Shown here piece after piece: positions 7,764 through 18,335 of a stretch of DNA of 64,000 nucleotides. The stretch is from Methylomonas sp. 11b (lineage in GTDB: Bacteria > Pseudomonadota > Gammaproteobacteria > Methylococcales > Methylomonadaceae). The notes under the pieces were generated by a model. That model saw nothing but the letters and a program-made list of their open reading frames with translations. It made no database searches and had not been told where the DNA came from. How positions within the stretch are numbered: position 1 is the stretch's first letter; each line of letters begins with the position of its first letter. Location of the stretch: the NCBI RefSeq assembly GCF_000515215.1, contig NZ_KI911557.1, forward strand, positions 5,017,741-5,081,740, in the 5' to 3' direction. Both the position numbers and the translations under genes were made by a program.

Positions 7764-9710
7764 TTAACCCAGTAGCCCTTGTAACAAACCATTCAGCTTA
7801 TGCACAAACGCTGAAGGATCATCTAACTGGCCGCCTTCGCTAAGGATGGCTTGGTCGAACAAGATGTGGCTGATATCCGCGAAGCGGGCGTCGTCCTGTT
7901 CGTTTTTCAAGGCTTTGACGATGGCATGGTCAGGGTTGATCTCAAAGATTGGCTTGCTGCCACCCATACCCATCATGTTCATGGATTGGCCGGCTTCTTT
8001 CATGATCCGCTCCATGTTCAGGCTCATGTCGTAAGCGCCGGTCACCAAGCAGGCAGGGGAGTCGGTCAGGCGGTGGCTGACTTTCACTTCGCTGACTTTG
8101 TCTTTCAGCACCTCTTTAATTTGATTCAACACCGATTCGAAATCCTTGTTGATTTCTTCCAGGTGCTGTTTCTCCTCTTCGGTGTCGAACTTGTCCAGAT
8201 CCAGTTCGCCCTTGGCAATGGACTGCAGGTGTTTGTCTTCGAAGTCGGTCAGGCTGGATACCAGCCATTCGTCGATGCGGTCGGACAGCAATAACACCTC
8301 GATACCTTTCTTGCGGAAGATTTCCAGATGCGGGCTGTTTTTCGCGGCGGCGAAGCTGTCGGCGGTGACGTAGTAGATTTTCTCCTGGCCTTCCTTCATC
8401 CGGCTGACGTAGTCGGCCAGCGAGACGTTCTGGGTTTTATCGTCGGTATGGGTGGACGAGAAACGCAGCAACTTGGCGACTCTATCCTTGTTTTTATGAT
8501 CTTCTATCGGGCCTTCTTTGATGACGTTGCCGAACTGTTCCCAAAATTTTTGGTACTTCTCGGCATCGTTTTCGGCCAGATCTTCCAGCATGCCCAGTAC
8601 TTTTTTCACCGCGCCGGTTTTAATCGCGCTGATTTGCTTGCTTTGCTGCAAAATCTCGCGAGAGACGTTCAGCGGCAAACTGTCGGCATCGATCACCCCG
8701 CGCACGAAGCGCAGGAAGCGCGGCATCAGTTGCTCGGCGTCGTCGGTAATGAAGACTTTTTTGATGTATAGCTTCACGCCGTGTTTGGTGTCGCGGTCCC
8801 ACATGTCGAACGGAGCGCGGCTGGGTACGTACAACAGCAAGCTGTATTCGTTGGTGCCTTCGACACGGCTATGCACGTGGGTTAGCGGGTCCTGGAAGTC
8901 GTGCGAGACGTGTTTGTAAAACTCGGCATATTCTTCTTCAGAAATCGAGTCTTTGGATTGGGTCCATAAGGCTGATGCGCTGTTCACCGTTTCGTCTTCG
9001 ACGCGGGCCGGTGCGGTTTCGTTGCCTTCCTCGTCTTTCTCGGCCGGAATTTCCTTGCTCATCACGATGGGCAGGGAGATATGGTCGGAGAATTTTTTGA
9101 TGATGGAACGCAGTTTCCAGCTGTTTAAAAATTCCTCTTCGCCGTCTTTCAGATGCAGTACGATTTCGGTACCGCGGGTGGCTTTATCGACCGATTCGAT
9201 GGTGTAATCGCCTTCGCCGGCCGATTCCCAACGCACTGCCTCCGAAACCGGTGCGCCGGCTTTGCGGGTGCTCAGCGTGACTTTGTCGGCGACGATGAAG
9301 GCCGAGTAAAACCCGACGCCGAATTGGCCGATCAGTTCGCTGTCTTTCGCTTGGTCGCCGGTCAGGCGCTCGAAGAATTGCTTGGTGCCGGATTTGGCGA
9401 TAGTGCCGATATGATCCTGCACTTCTTCGCGAGTCATGCCGATGCCGTTATCGGTAATGGTGATGGTCTTTTTGGCTTCGTCGAAATCGACGCGGATTTT
9501 TAATTCGCTGTCGCCTTCGTACAGGCTGTCGTTGGCCAAGGCTTCGAAACGCAGCTTGTCGGCGGCATCCGAGCTGTTGGAGATCAACTCGCGCAAAAAG
9601 ATTTCCTTGTTGCTGTACAAGGAATGAATCATCAAATGCAGTAAATGCTTTACTTCGGTTTGAAAACCTAGGGTTTGTTTGTTTGCCTCAACAGTCATGT
9701 CTATACTCAT
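7764..9710 (-). CDS. htpG: Chaperone protein HtpG (bacterial Hsp90)
   Basis: 648 residues, normal for HtpG. ATP-dependent cytoplasmic chaperone working as a dimer. The N-terminal GHKL ATPase carries the classic blocks [19 protein letters not shown] (about 35-53), DNGIGMT (about 87-93) and [11 protein letters not shown] (about 128-138); the middle and C-terminal dimerisation domains follow. A second ATG four codons in is an alternative start. A near-consensus heat-shock promoter lies directly upstream. Confidence 0.98.
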   Translation of the reverse strand: MSIDMTVEANKQTLGFQTEVKHLLHLMIHSLYSNKEIFLRELISNSSDAADKLRFEALANDSLYEGDSELKIRVDFDEAKKTITITDNGIGMTREEVQDHIGTIAKSGTKQFFERLTGDQAKDSELIGQFGVGFYSAFIVADKVTLSTRKAGAPVSEAVRWESAGEGDYTIESVDKATRGTEIVLHLKDGEEEFLNSWKLRSIIKKFSDHISLPIVMSKEIPAEKDEEGNETAPARVEDETVNSASALWTQSKDSISEEEYAEFYKHVSHDFQDPLTHVHSRVEGTNEYSLLLYVPSRAPFDMWDRDTKHGVKLYIKKVFITDDAEQLMPRFLRFVRGVIDADSLPLNVSREILQQSKQISAIKTGAVKKVLGMLEDLAENDAEKYQKFWEQFGNVIKEGPIEDHKNKDRVAKLLRFSSTHTDDKTQNVSLADYVSRMKEGQEKIYYVTADSFAAAKNSPHLEIFRKKGIEVLLLSDRIDEWLVSSLTDFEDKHLQSIAKGELDLDKFDTEEEKQHLEEINKDFESVLNQIKEVLKDKVSEVKVSHRLTDSPACLVTGAYDMSLNMERIMKEAGQSMNMMGMGGSKPIFEINPDHAIVKALKNEQDDARFADISHILFDQAILSEGGQLDDPSAFVHKLNGLLQGLLG

Positions 9711-9734
9711 TTGGTTGTAAAGTGGACTCGGGCG

Positions 9735-9763
9735 AGTTGGGGATGATAATTTTATTTTTCAAG
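9735..9763 (-). promoter_or_regulatory. Sigma-32 (RpoH) heat-shock promoter of htpG
   Basis: On the minus strand a perfect CTTGAAA (9763-9757) is followed after 14 bp by CCCCAACT (9742-9735), one base off the CCCCATNT consensus. The expected transcription start is about 20 nt before the htpG ATG at 9710. Confidence 0.85.
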
Positions 9764-9824
9764 TCCGCCCGCATTGTGGATTTTATGGAGCCGATTTCTT
9801 GAGCGTTTTATTAGCCTTCCTGCC

Positions 9825-11453
9825 ATGAGTTTTAGTTTAGCCGGCAAAAGTATCCTGATTGTCGAGGACAATCCTGTGTTCCGCAAAGCTATGCGCGACA
9901 TGCTATACAGCTTGCAAGCCGTCACTGTCGTCGAAGCGGATAACGGCATTGCCGCGATCAATGCCATGAGCAAAAGCAGTTTCGACATCGTGTTGTGCGA
10001 TTACAACCTGGGTGTGGGTAAGAATGGGCAACAGGTATTGGAAGAAGCCAGACATCGGAATTTAATCGATTATCGCTGCGTGTTTATTTTGATTAGTGCC
10101 GAGCAGACAACCAGTGCCGTGCTGGGCGTCATGGACAGCAAGCCCGATGAATATCTGACCAAGCCCTTCAATGCTCAGCAGTTGATGAGTCGCCTGACGC
10201 GTAATTTTGCCCGCAAGGAATTTATGGCCAGTATCGATAAGGCGCTGGCAGGCGGCGATTTGTCTAAGGCAATTCAGTTATGCGACGCATTGTTGTTGTC
10301 GGCAGATAAGAAAATGCATTTGCATTTGCTGAAAATGCGCGCCGAGCTGGCGATTTCCGCAGGCGATTTCGACAAGGCCAGACAGATATATCACGAAGTC
10401 CTGGAGTATCGTGAGCTGCCTTGGGCGCGTTTAGGCTTGGGAGTGATCGACTTCCAAAACAATAACATTGAACAAGCGATTGCCGGTTTTCAGAGTCTGG
10501 TGGCTGACAATCCGATGTTGATGGAGTGTTACGACTGGCTGGGCAGGGCCTACGAGGCTTTGGATCAGTACAACGATGTCGAAAGCGTGTTGCAGCAAGC
10601 CCTGCAATTGTCGCCGCAATCGATACTCAGGCAGAAAAAGTTGGCCGAGGCGGCGGATAAGAACGGCAATCTGGAAACCGCCGAAAAAGCTTACAAATCG
10701 GTGGTAAAGCTAGGTAAGTATTCGGTGCATCGCTCCTGTAGCGATTTTGCCGGATTGGCTAAGCTGTACGCCAAAACCAATGCGGCCGACGATGCCTTGA
10801 AAACGCTGGAGGAAATGCGCAAGGAATACGCCAATCATCCCGAGGCGGAGTTGCGTGCCTCGACGGTGGAAGCAGATGTGTATAAAACGCTGGGTAACGA
10901 GGAGTTGTCGCAGAAGGCTTTGCTAAAGGCGGTGGATATATGCAGCCGCTTAGGTAATAAAGCGCCGAGGGACTTGCAGTTGGAGGTGGTGAAAACCTGT
11001 TTCCTGAGCGATGAACACGATAAAGCCGAAGAAATACTTTACGATCTGATTCATGCGCATATCGACGACGAACAGTTTTTGAACGATTTGCGCCGTATGC
11101 AAAGCGGCATCGGCATGGATAATCACTCGGAAATCCTGATTCAAAAAACCAAGCAGGCTTTGATCGCGACCAACAACAAGGGTGTAGCGTTGTATAAGCA
11201 AGGTAAATTCAAGGAGGCCTTGGACCTGTTCGAACAAGCCATTCAGACCATGCCGGATAACAAAACCATCATTGTGAATATGCTGAAGATCATGATTCAT
11301 GATTTGAAGGTTAACGAGTTTTGCGAAGAAAAAAATCAACGTATCAAGGCTTTAATTAACAAGGCCAAGCAAATTGGCGTTGATCAACATAAGCTGGGGA
11401 TATTACAAATGGAGTATGCGAAATTGCGACAGCCTCAAGCGGTCAAGGCTTAA
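9825..11453 (+). CDS. Response regulator with receiver domain and TPR output region
   Basis: 542 residues from the ATG at 9825; the frame is open to a TTG at 9774, but the receiver fold begins right after Met9825 (SILIVEDNPVFRK). The receiver (about 8-125) has acidic E14/D15, phosphoacceptor D59 (DIVLCDYNLG) and conserved K113 (LTKPF). The rest is a chain of tetratricopeptide-like helical hairpins (about 135-525), with no DNA-binding or enzymatic domain. Output is therefore probably protein-protein contact. It is followed after 4 nt by a histidine kinase gene, its likely partner. What it controls is unknown. Confidence 0.85.
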   Translation: MSFSLAGKSILIVEDNPVFRKAMRDMLYSLQAVTVVEADNGIAAINAMSKSSFDIVLCDYNLGVGKNGQQVLEEARHRNLIDYRCVFILISAEQTTSAVLGVMDSKPDEYLTKPFNAQQLMSRLTRNFARKEFMASIDKALAGGDLSKAIQLCDALLLSADKKMHLHLLKMRAELAISAGDFDKARQIYHEVLEYRELPWARLGLGVIDFQNNNIEQAIAGFQSLVADNPMLMECYDWLGRAYEALDQYNDVESVLQQALQLSPQSILRQKKLAEAADKNGNLETAEKAYKSVVKLGKYSVHRSCSDFAGLAKLYAKTNAADDALKTLEEMRKEYANHPEAELRASTVEADVYKTLGNEELSQKALLKAVDICSRLGNKAPRDLQLEVVKTCFLSDEHDKAEEILYDLIHAHIDDEQFLNDLRRMQSGIGMDNHSEILIQKTKQALIATNNKGVALYKQGKFKEALDLFEQAIQTMPDNKTIIVNMLKIMIHDLKVNEFCEEKNQRIKALINKAKQIGVDQHKLGILQMEYAKLRQPQAVKA

Positions 11454-11457
11454 AACC

Positions 11458-12141
11458 ATGCAAACCAATCCTAAAAACAACGGTTTGTTTCCGACTATTC
11501 TCGCGTCCACCGTTCACGATATAAAAAATTCCTTGGGTACCTTGCTGGAGCTAGTTCGGCAAACTGCTGCCAAACAAGACGGCCCGTCTGCCGAATTGAA
11601 TCAGTTGGAGTTCGAGGCCGCCCGGATTAATCATAGCCTGATGCAATTGCTGGTGATGTATAAGGTCGATTCGCAAAAATTTAGTTTGGATATCGAAGAA
11701 TGCCCGGTGATCGACATTGTCGACGAAGCGATTCATCAACAGGCGCGCTTGGCCGGATTGCACAATATCGATCTACAAGTGGATTGCGCTGCCGACGAGA
11801 TGTGCTATTGCGATAATGCCATTATCAGCAACTCGCTGGCAGCCGTCTTGAACAACGCTTTGCGCTATACCCACAAAACCATCTTGATTGCCGTTGCTGA
11901 TGAAGATGGTTACCTAACTATCGCCATCGAAGACGACGGTGAGGGTTATCCGCCCCATTTTTTAGCCGCAGACTTAAACGATACGGCCGAATTGGATTGG
12001 GTATCGGGAAATACCGGCTTGGGTTTGTATTTTGTTTCGGTGATGGCCGGCTTGCACAAAAATGCCGGGAAAAGCGGATTTGTGCAGATCGACAACGAAA
12101 GTCGTTTGGGCGGGGCCAAGTTTAAACTGTTTTTGCCTTAA
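11458..12141 (+). CDS. Soluble histidine kinase (H-box plus HATPase domain)
   Basis: 227 residues from the ATG at 11458. The phosphorylatable histidine is probably H20 (STVHDIKNSLG). The ATPase domain shows the N box (NNALRYTHK), G1 (DDGEGYP) and G2 (NTGLGLYF). There are no membrane spans and no sensory domain, so input must come from a partner protein or another kinase; its neighbour's TPR array is a candidate. Starts 4 nt after the receiver-TPR gene, so the two are surely co-transcribed. Confidence 0.8.
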   Translation: MQTNPKNNGLFPTILASTVHDIKNSLGTLLELVRQTAAKQDGPSAELNQLEFEAARINHSLMQLLVMYKVDSQKFSLDIEECPVIDIVDEAIHQQARLAGLHNIDLQVDCAADEMCYCDNAIISNSLAAVLNNALRYTHKTILIAVADEDGYLTIAIEDDGEGYPPHFLAADLNDTAELDWVSGNTGLGLYFVSVMAGLHKNAGKSGFVQIDNESRLGGAKFKLFLP

Positions 12142-12252
12142 TGTTTACAGAATCACTAGAGACTGAGCGATGGTACTAAGGTACAATGGCCCCGATAAAA
12201 TTAGCGTTTTTCGTCGGGCAGACGGTTAGAAAAATTAAAAAAATCTTTATAT

Positions 12253-13323
12253 ATGAGCATTTTAGTAACCGGTGGGGCCGGGTTTATCGGCAGCAATTTT
12301 GTATTGGATTGGCTGGCGCAAACTGACGAATTGGTCGTCAATCTGGATAAATTGACGTATGCGGGTAATTTACAGAATTTGGCTTCGCTACAAGGCGATA
12401 CCCGCCATGAGTTTGTACAGGGCGATATTGCCGATTACGACTTGGTGCTAAGTTTGTTGGAAAAACATCAAATTCGGGCCGTGGTCAATTTTGCTGCCGA
12501 ATCCCATGTTGATCGCTCAATTCACGGACCGGAAGATTTTATTCAAACCAATATCGTCGGCAGTTTCCGTTTGTTGGAAGCGGTGCGGCAATACTGGAAC
12601 AACTTGGAACATCCGGCCAAGCAGGTTTTCCGTTTACTGCACGTGTCTACCGACGAGGTTTACGGTTCTTTGGAAAAGTCCGATGCGCCGTTTGCCGAAA
12701 CCAATCAGTATCAACCCAATAGTCCTTATTCCGCCAGTAAAGCCGCTAGCGACCATTTGGTGCGTGCTTATCACCACACTTACGGGTTGCCGGTACTGAC
12801 CACTAATTGCTCCAATAATTACGGCCCTTATCATTTCCCGGAAAAACTGATCCCACTGTGCATTCAAAATGCCTTGTCCGGCAAAGCTTTGCCGATTTAT
12901 GGTGACGGTCAACAGATTCGCGATTGGTTGTATGTGAAAGATCATTGCAGTGCGATTCGCCGGGTGCTGGAGTCAGGCACGCTTGGCGAGGTGTATAACG
13001 TCGGCGGCTGGAACGAAAAAGCCAATCTGGATGTGGTCAACACGCTGTGCAGTATTCTTGATGAACTGCAGCCGCGCGCCGATAGCAAATCCTATGCGGA
13101 ACAGATTACCTATGTCACCGACCGGCCGGGGCACGACAGACGTTATGCCATTGATGCCGGCAAGCTGGAGCGAGAGCTGGGTTGGAAACCGGCGGAAACC
13201 TTCGAGACCGGCATACGCAAAACCGTACAATGGTATTTGGATAACCAAGCCTGGGTTGCCAATGTGTTATCCGGCGACTACCAGTCTTGGCTGGACAAAA
13301 ACTATACCGGGCGCAATGCGTGA
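12253..13323 (+). CDS. rfbB: dTDP-glucose 4,6-dehydratase
   Basis: 356 residues. Converts dTDP-glucose to dTDP-4-keto-6-deoxyglucose, the branch point for rhamnose and for 4-amino sugars. NAD-binding GGAGFIG at 7-13, catalytic T133-D134-E135 (STDEVYG) and Y159xxxK163 (YSASK). First gene of the polysaccharide locus and of the rfbBDAC set. It begins 111 bp after the histidine kinase gene; that gap holds no clear promoter. The same product can feed the WecE-like aminotransferase at 34834. Confidence 0.97.
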   Translation: MSILVTGGAGFIGSNFVLDWLAQTDELVVNLDKLTYAGNLQNLASLQGDTRHEFVQGDIADYDLVLSLLEKHQIRAVVNFAAESHVDRSIHGPEDFIQTNIVGSFRLLEAVRQYWNNLEHPAKQVFRLLHVSTDEVYGSLEKSDAPFAETNQYQPNSPYSASKAASDHLVRAYHHTYGLPVLTTNCSNNYGPYHFPEKLIPLCIQNALSGKALPIYGDGQQIRDWLYVKDHCSAIRRVLESGTLGEVYNVGGWNEKANLDVVNTLCSILDELQPRADSKSYAEQITYVTDRPGHDRRYAIDAGKLERELGWKPAETFETGIRKTVQWYLDNQAWVANVLSGDYQSWLDKNYTGRNA

Positions 13324-13347
13324 TCAGTGCCTTGCATGGTTGATTGA

Positions 13348-14244
13348 ATGAAAGTTTTACTGTTAGGTAAAAATGGCCAGCTTGGCTGGGAGTTGCAAAG
13401 GAGCTTGGCACCTTTGGGTGAATTGGTTGCGCTTGACCGATTCGATCAGCATTATTGTGGCGATTTAAGTAATCCAAACGGGATTGCCGAAACTGTTCGC
13501 GCACTACGTCCCGATGTCATCGTCAATGCCGCTGCCTACACCGCAGTGGACAAGGCTGAGTCGGAAAGCGAATTGGCGAATACCATCAATGCAGTGGCGC
13601 CGGGTACTTTAGCCGAAGAAGCCAAACGCATCGGTGCTTGGTTGGTGCATTATTCCACCGATTACGTGTTCGACGGCAGCGGGGATAAACCCTGGCGGGA
13701 AGACGATCAAGTGGGTCCGTTGAATGTCTACGGTCAAACCAAACTGGCTGGCGAACGAGCTATTGAAGCCAGCGATTGCCGGCATTTGATTTTTCGGACC
13801 AGTTGGGTCTACGCTGCCAGAGGTAATAATTTTGCCAAGACGATGCTGCGCTTGGCGCAAGAGCGTCAGCAGCTGTCGGTGATTGACGATCAAATCGGTA
13901 CGCCAACCGGAGCCGAGTTACTGGCGGATGTCAGTGCCCATGCCATCCGTCATTCCTTGAAAACACCGGAAGCGGCTGGCGTTTACCATTTAACCGCTAG
14001 TGGCGAAACCAGTTGGTACGACTATGCGCATCTGGTGTTCGACTATGCCCGTCGGGCCGGTATAGAACTGAAAACCGATAAGCAGTCGGTCGCGGCAATT
14101 CCCACCAGCGCTTACCAAACCCCGGCTAAGCGGCCGTTAAACTCACGATTGAATACCGAGAAATTGCAAAACGTGTTTGGTTTACAGCTGCCGGCTTGGC
14201 AGTTGGGAGTCGAGCGTATGTTGTCTGAACTCTACGGAAAATAA
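13348..14244 (+). CDS. rfbD: dTDP-4-dehydrorhamnose reductase
   Basis: 298 residues. Last step of dTDP-L-rhamnose synthesis. Rossmann motif GKNGQLG at 7-13, catalytic Y128GQTK132, and the STDYVFDG block (about 103-110) typical of RmlD. Sits 24 bp after rfbB and 2 bp before rfbA. Confidence 0.96.
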   Translation: MKVLLLGKNGQLGWELQRSLAPLGELVALDRFDQHYCGDLSNPNGIAETVRALRPDVIVNAAAYTAVDKAESESELANTINAVAPGTLAEEAKRIGAWLVHYSTDYVFDGSGDKPWREDDQVGPLNVYGQTKLAGERAIEASDCRHLIFRTSWVYAARGNNFAKTMLRLAQERQQLSVIDDQIGTPTGAELLADVSAHAIRHSLKTPEAAGVYHLTASGETSWYDYAHLVFDYARRAGIELKTDKQSVAAIPTSAYQTPAKRPLNSRLNTEKLQNVFGLQLPAWQLGVERMLSELYGK

Positions 14245-14246
14245 AT

Positions 14247-15131
14247 ATGAACCAGCGTAAAGGCATAATCCTGGCCGGAGGCTCCGGTACCCGGCTTTAT
14301 CCGGTGACGAAAGCGGTGTCCAAACAATTGCTGCCGATTTACGATAAGCCCATGATTTATTACCCGCTCAGCACTTTAATGTTGGCCGGGATTCGCGACA
14401 TTCTGATTATTTCCACACCGCAAGATACGCCTTTGTTTCAACATTTGCTGGGTGACGGTAGCGATTGGGGTGTTAATCTACAATATGCCGTGCAAGCCAG
14501 TCCCGACGGATTGGCGCAAGCATTTATCATCGGCAAGGACTTTGTTGGTTCACAACCCAGCGCCCTGGTTTTGGGCGACAACATTTTTTACGGGCACGAT
14601 TTACATGTTCAACTGAAACGCGCGACTGATCAATCCTCAGGTGCGACTGTTTTTGCCTATCATGTCAATGACCCGGAGCGTTACGGAGTCGTCAGTTTTG
14701 ATGCTCAGGGTAGGGCAACTTCGCTAGAGGAAAAACCGACTCAGCCGAAAAGTAATTATGCAGTGACCGGTTTGTATTTTTACGATAATCAAGTCGTCGA
14801 TATCGCCGCCAATTTAAAGCCGTCGTCGCGCGGCGAGCTAGAAATCACCGATGTAAATAGAGTGTATCTGGATAGAGAACAGCTGAGCGTGGAAATTATG
14901 GGCCGTGGTTATGCCTGGTTGGATACCGGCACTCACGCTAGTTTAATAGAGGCAAGTAATTTCATCGAAACCATTGAAACTCGTCAGGGCCTGAAAATCG
15001 CCTGCCCGGAGGAAATCGCCTGGCGTAGTAATTGGATCGGCGACGAGCAAATCGCAAAACTGGCCAAACCGTTGGCGAAAAATGGTTATGGACAATATTT
15101 GCTGAAACTACTGAATAAGCAGGTGTTTTAA
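14247..15131 (+). CDS. rfbA: Glucose-1-phosphate thymidylyltransferase
   Basis: 294 residues, RmlA length. Makes dTDP-glucose from dTTP and glucose-1-phosphate. Nucleotide-binding [11 protein letters not shown] at 11-21, followed by [16 protein letters not shown]. Overlaps the rfbC start by one base (taATG), indicating tight translational coupling. Confidence 0.97.
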   Translation: MNQRKGIILAGGSGTRLYPVTKAVSKQLLPIYDKPMIYYPLSTLMLAGIRDILIISTPQDTPLFQHLLGDGSDWGVNLQYAVQASPDGLAQAFIIGKDFVGSQPSALVLGDNIFYGHDLHVQLKRATDQSSGATVFAYHVNDPERYGVVSFDAQGRATSLEEKPTQPKSNYAVTGLYFYDNQVVDIAANLKPSSRGELEITDVNRVYLDREQLSVEIMGRGYAWLDTGTHASLIEASNFIETIETRQGLKIACPEEIAWRSNWIGDEQIAKLAKPLAKNGYGQYLLKLLNKQVF

Positions 15132-15670
15132 TGCAGGCAACTAGACTTGCTATACCCGATGTCATTTTATTTACGCCAAAGGTATTTGGTGATGAACGCG
15201 GTTTTTTCTTCGAAAGCTTCAACGAAAGAGTTTTTCAGGAGTTGACAGGTTTAAGCGTCAATTTTGTCCAGGACAACCATTCCAAGTCTCAAAAAGGCGT
15301 GCTGCGCGGCTTACATTACCAATTGCCGCCTAAGGCGCAAGGCAAGTTAGTGAGGGTGGTCCAAGGCGCAGTATTCGATGTGGCGGTGGACATTCGTAAG
15401 GGTTCCCCTACATTTGGAAAGTGGGTCGGCGAGATACTTTCTGCGGAAAATAAACAGCAAATGTGGATACCGGAAGGATTTGCACATGGCTTTCTAACTC
15501 TGTCCGAAACAGCTGAGTTTTTATATAAAACTACTGATTATTATGCGCCCGAATATGAGCGTTGCATTATCTGGAATGATGCAGATTTGAAAATCGCATG
15601 GCCATTCCAGGGCATGCCGCAACTTTCGAGCAAGGATTTGCTGGGCGTAACTTTCAAGGATGCCTGTTAG
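15131..15670 (+). CDS. rfbC: dTDP-4-dehydrorhamnose 3,5-epimerase
   Basis: 179 residues, RmlC length. Double epimerisation of dTDP-4-keto-6-deoxyglucose. The diagnostic RGLHYQ is at 59-64 with catalytic H62; RVVQGAVFDVAVDIRKGSPTFGKW and the IPEGFAHGF blocks are present. Closes rfbBDAC. Confidence 0.96.
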   Translation: MQATRLAIPDVILFTPKVFGDERGFFFESFNERVFQELTGLSVNFVQDNHSKSQKGVLRGLHYQLPPKAQGKLVRVVQGAVFDVAVDIRKGSPTFGKWVGEILSAENKQQMWIPEGFAHGFLTLSETAEFLYKTTDYYAPEYERCIIWNDADLKIAWPFQGMPQLSSKDLLGVTFKDAC

Positions 15671-15765
15671 CCTAACATTTAACATGTTTATTTCCGCCAG
15701 GCTATAACTGCAGCATACAGTTTATCGCTGCCGCTTGGTTTGATTTCAATAAAAGAGGAAGTTAT

Positions 15766-16569
15766 ATGAATAAAAGAGAACGCTCAATGCTCGACCTTTT
15801 AAAGAAAGGAAAGCAGGAGTATGGATATGAAGGCATTAAAGCCGAGTTTGAAGCAGAAGGTACCAGGACAGACGAGTTGTTGAGACTGATCGAGATCGTG
15901 CGCAGAGCCGATCTGAAAGTGGGTTTGAAGATCGGCGGCTGCGAAGCGATGCGCGATTTATTAGAGAGTAAGTTGATTGGTGTGGATCACATTATTGCAC
16001 CTATGATTGAGAGTACCTATGCCTTGTCCAAGTACATTGATGCCAAGAACAAGGTGTTTACCGAAGACGAGCAGCAAGATACTGATTTTTTATTCAATAT
16101 TGAAACCGAACAAGCGTTTCAAGTTGTGCAAAACTTGGCTGATCAAGCCAGACAAGACAACGGCGTCGATGGCATGGTGTTTGGTCGCGTCGATTTTTCT
16201 TTGTCGCGGGGCTATTCGAGAGATGCCATTAACCAACCGCAAGTGACTGAGTGTTGTATTGCCACCGCTAAAGAGTGTAAAGAAAAAGGCTTGGACTTTG
16301 TGGTGGGTGGTGGGGTTTCCATTGATGCGTTGCCGGCATTGAAAGAAATTAATCAGGTTCACCTTACCCGGTTTGAAACTAGAAAAGTCATTTTTTCCGG
16401 GCATTCGCTAGACAAGCCGGATATCGAAAAAGGTTTGTTGAATGCTGTGCACTTTGAATTACTTTGGTTGCAGAATAAACGCGATTATTACGACATTATC
16501 GCCAAGGAAGACTTATCTCGAATAGCCATGCTAGAGGGGCGTTGGAACGTATTAAGAGATAGTAATTAA
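15766..16569 (+). CDS. HpcH/HpaI-type aldolase (citrate-lyase-beta superfamily)
   Basis: 267 residues; strong SD (AGAGGAAG) just before the ATG. The fold is the metal-dependent pyruvate aldolase/citrate-lyase type: candidate metal ligands are E113 (NIETEQ) and D143 (FGRVDFS), with a glycine loop GGGVS at 181-185. Known members cleave or form 4-hydroxy-2-oxo acids from pyruvate and an aldehyde; the substrate here is unknown. It begins a tight run with an SDR, a dehydroquinate-synthase-like cyclase and an epimerase inside the polysaccharide locus. Fold confidence good, reaction a guess. Confidence 0.75.
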   Translation: MNKRERSMLDLLKKGKQEYGYEGIKAEFEAEGTRTDELLRLIEIVRRADLKVGLKIGGCEAMRDLLESKLIGVDHIIAPMIESTYALSKYIDAKNKVFTEDEQQDTDFLFNIETEQAFQVVQNLADQARQDNGVDGMVFGRVDFSLSRGYSRDAINQPQVTECCIATAKECKEKGLDFVVGGGVSIDALPALKEINQVHLTRFETRKVIFSGHSLDKPDIEKGLLNAVHFELLWLQNKRDYYDIIAKEDLSRIAMLEGRWNVLRDSN

Positions 16570-16582
16570 TGCGGTTGACGTA

Positions 16583-17275
16583 ATGCAAAAAATTTTGGTC
16601 TTCGGCGGTACTGGTACAATAGGTACGCGTATTTGCCAACTATTCGATGCTAAGGGATGGAAGGTAGTTATAGCGTCCAGAAAGCAAAGCACTTTTCCTG
16701 ATCACATTTTATTTGATCCATTCGATGCCAATTTGAATCTATCCGCGCTTAAAGCTGCCGGGCAGTTTAATGCAGTATGTTGGGCGCAAGGAATGAATTG
16801 CAATGACAGTATTTATAATGTCGATATCGATAAAAATATTGAGTTGTATAGAGCCAACTGCTTGTTTATCGTCAAGTCATTAAATATTTTATTAAATGAA
16901 GGCTTATTGGCTGAAAGCGCGCGTTTAGCGGTGATTAGTTCAATATGGCAAAATCTCGCCAGACAGGACAAGTTGTCGTATTGCATGACTAAATCCGCGT
17001 TGCATGGATTAGTGCTTTCGGCGGCAACCGATCTTGCTCGTGACGGCTATTTAATTAACGCTGTTTTGCCTGGCGCATTGGATACACCAATGACACACCA
17101 AAATCTTGCGCCGGAACAGTTAAAAACAATAATTGGCGCTACGAAGTTTAACCGACTGGCTACGTTGGAAGATGTGGCCAATATGGTTTATTTTCTGTGT
17201 TCTCCGGAAAATACCGGTATAACAGGTCAATTTATTAATGCAGACTTAGGGTTTAGTCATGTCCGTGTCGTTTGA
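16583..17275 (+). CDS. Short-chain dehydrogenase/reductase
   Basis: 230 residues. NAD(P)-binding GGTGTIG at 8-14; catalytic S119/S120 (VISSIW), Y133 and K137 (YCMTK); then a PGALDTPM segment typical of SDRs. Substrate unknown. Its 3' end overlaps the next gene by 17 bp, so it is coupled to the cyclase-like gene, which suggests it acts on that enzyme's substrate or product. Confidence 0.85.
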   Translation: MQKILVFGGTGTIGTRICQLFDAKGWKVVIASRKQSTFPDHILFDPFDANLNLSALKAAGQFNAVCWAQGMNCNDSIYNVDIDKNIELYRANCLFIVKSLNILLNEGLLAESARLAVISSIWQNLARQDKLSYCMTKSALHGLVLSAATDLARDGYLINAVLPGALDTPMTHQNLAPEQLKTIIGATKFNRLATLEDVANMVYFLCSPENTGITGQFINADLGFSHVRVV

Positions 17276-18335
17276 TATTCAATCAAGCATTGCAAATTAT
17301 CGCGTGGTAATAGAAAACGGGGCTTTTGCCGAAGTACAACGGCAAAATGAGAATAGCGTCGTGTTATGCGATAACTTTTTTGAAACGGCTTTTTCCGGGA
17401 ATGCCAAGGTTATTGCCGTACCGGCGAATGAAGAAACCAAAAGTTTAAAATCCGTCCCCGAGATAATCATAAAAATGCGAGACTTAGCCTTAACAAGGCA
17501 AGCTAAGTTGACGGCTGTTGGTGGTGGTAGTCTGCAGGATATAGCCACCTTTTGTGCTTCGATTTATATGCGCGGTATCAAATGGGATTATATTCCCACC
17601 ACTCTATTGGGCATGGTGGATTCTTGTATTGGGGGTAAGTCATCTATCAATGTTGGACGTTATAAAAATCTGGTTGGAAACTTTCACCCCCCGGAGACTA
17701 TTATAATTGATCCGAATTTAGTAAAAACCCTCAACGCAGAACAGAAAATCGCCGGATTGTGCGAGGCTGTGAAGATTTGCTATGCCAAAGGCAGTTTATG
17801 TTTCTCTGAGTATATGCAGTTAAATCCGCAAATGGATATGAATGTAGAAGGGTATGCGGATATAATTGAATTAAGTTTAAAAGCAAAAAAATGGTTTATC
17901 GAAATTGATGAATTTGATAAAGCCGAGCGTTTATTGTTGAATTTTGGTCATACCTTCGGGCACGCTTTGGAAGGTGCTTCCAATTTTGAAGTGAGTCATG
18001 GTATAGCGGTTGGATTAGGCATGCTGATTGCCATTAATTATGCCCAAGTGAGCGGTGGCCTGAAGCAAATTCCAGCGGATACTCAACAGTTGAAAGATTA
18101 TGTCGTGGGTTTGTTGGATCAAATTCCAACTCTGAAAGAAATTATCCGGCGCATTGATGTGGAAAAAGTCTTTGAGTGTTTTATATCGGATAAAAAGCAT
18201 TCCGCCAGTCATTTTATTATTATCAGTGTGAATGATTCCGGAGCATTAGAACGATTATTTATCGATAAAACCCAGGCAAATATAGTCAATTTGAAGTCTG
18301 CAATTAGTTCAGTCATTAGTCAGAGCTACAAATAA
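17259..18335 (+). CDS. 3-dehydroquinate-synthase-like sugar phosphate cyclase
   Basis: 358 residues. Clear AroB-family features: GGGSLQD at 88-94, GGKSSIN at 125-131, and the three metal ligands E169 (LCEAVK), H231 (NFGHTFGH) and H247 (SHGIAVGLG). The surroundings (polysaccharide genes, not shikimate genes) argue against housekeeping AroB. The family includes DHQ synthase, 2-deoxy-scyllo-inosose synthase and valiolone/desmethyl-deoxygadusol synthases, all making a carbocycle from a sugar or 3-deoxy-ulosonate phosphate. The exact product cannot be told by eye. Overlaps both neighbours. Confidence 0.8.
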   Translation: MSVSFDIQSSIANYRVVIENGAFAEVQRQNENSVVLCDNFFETAFSGNAKVIAVPANEETKSLKSVPEIIIKMRDLALTRQAKLTAVGGGSLQDIATFCASIYMRGIKWDYIPTTLLGMVDSCIGGKSSINVGRYKNLVGNFHPPETIIIDPNLVKTLNAEQKIAGLCEAVKICYAKGSLCFSEYMQLNPQMDMNVEGYADIIELSLKAKKWFIEIDEFDKAERLLLNFGHTFGHALEGASNFEVSHGIAVGLGMLIAINYAQVSGGLKQIPADTQQLKDYVVGLLDQIPTLKEIIRRIDVEKVFECFISDKKHSASHFIIISVNDSGALERLFIDKTQANIVNLKSAISSVISQSYK

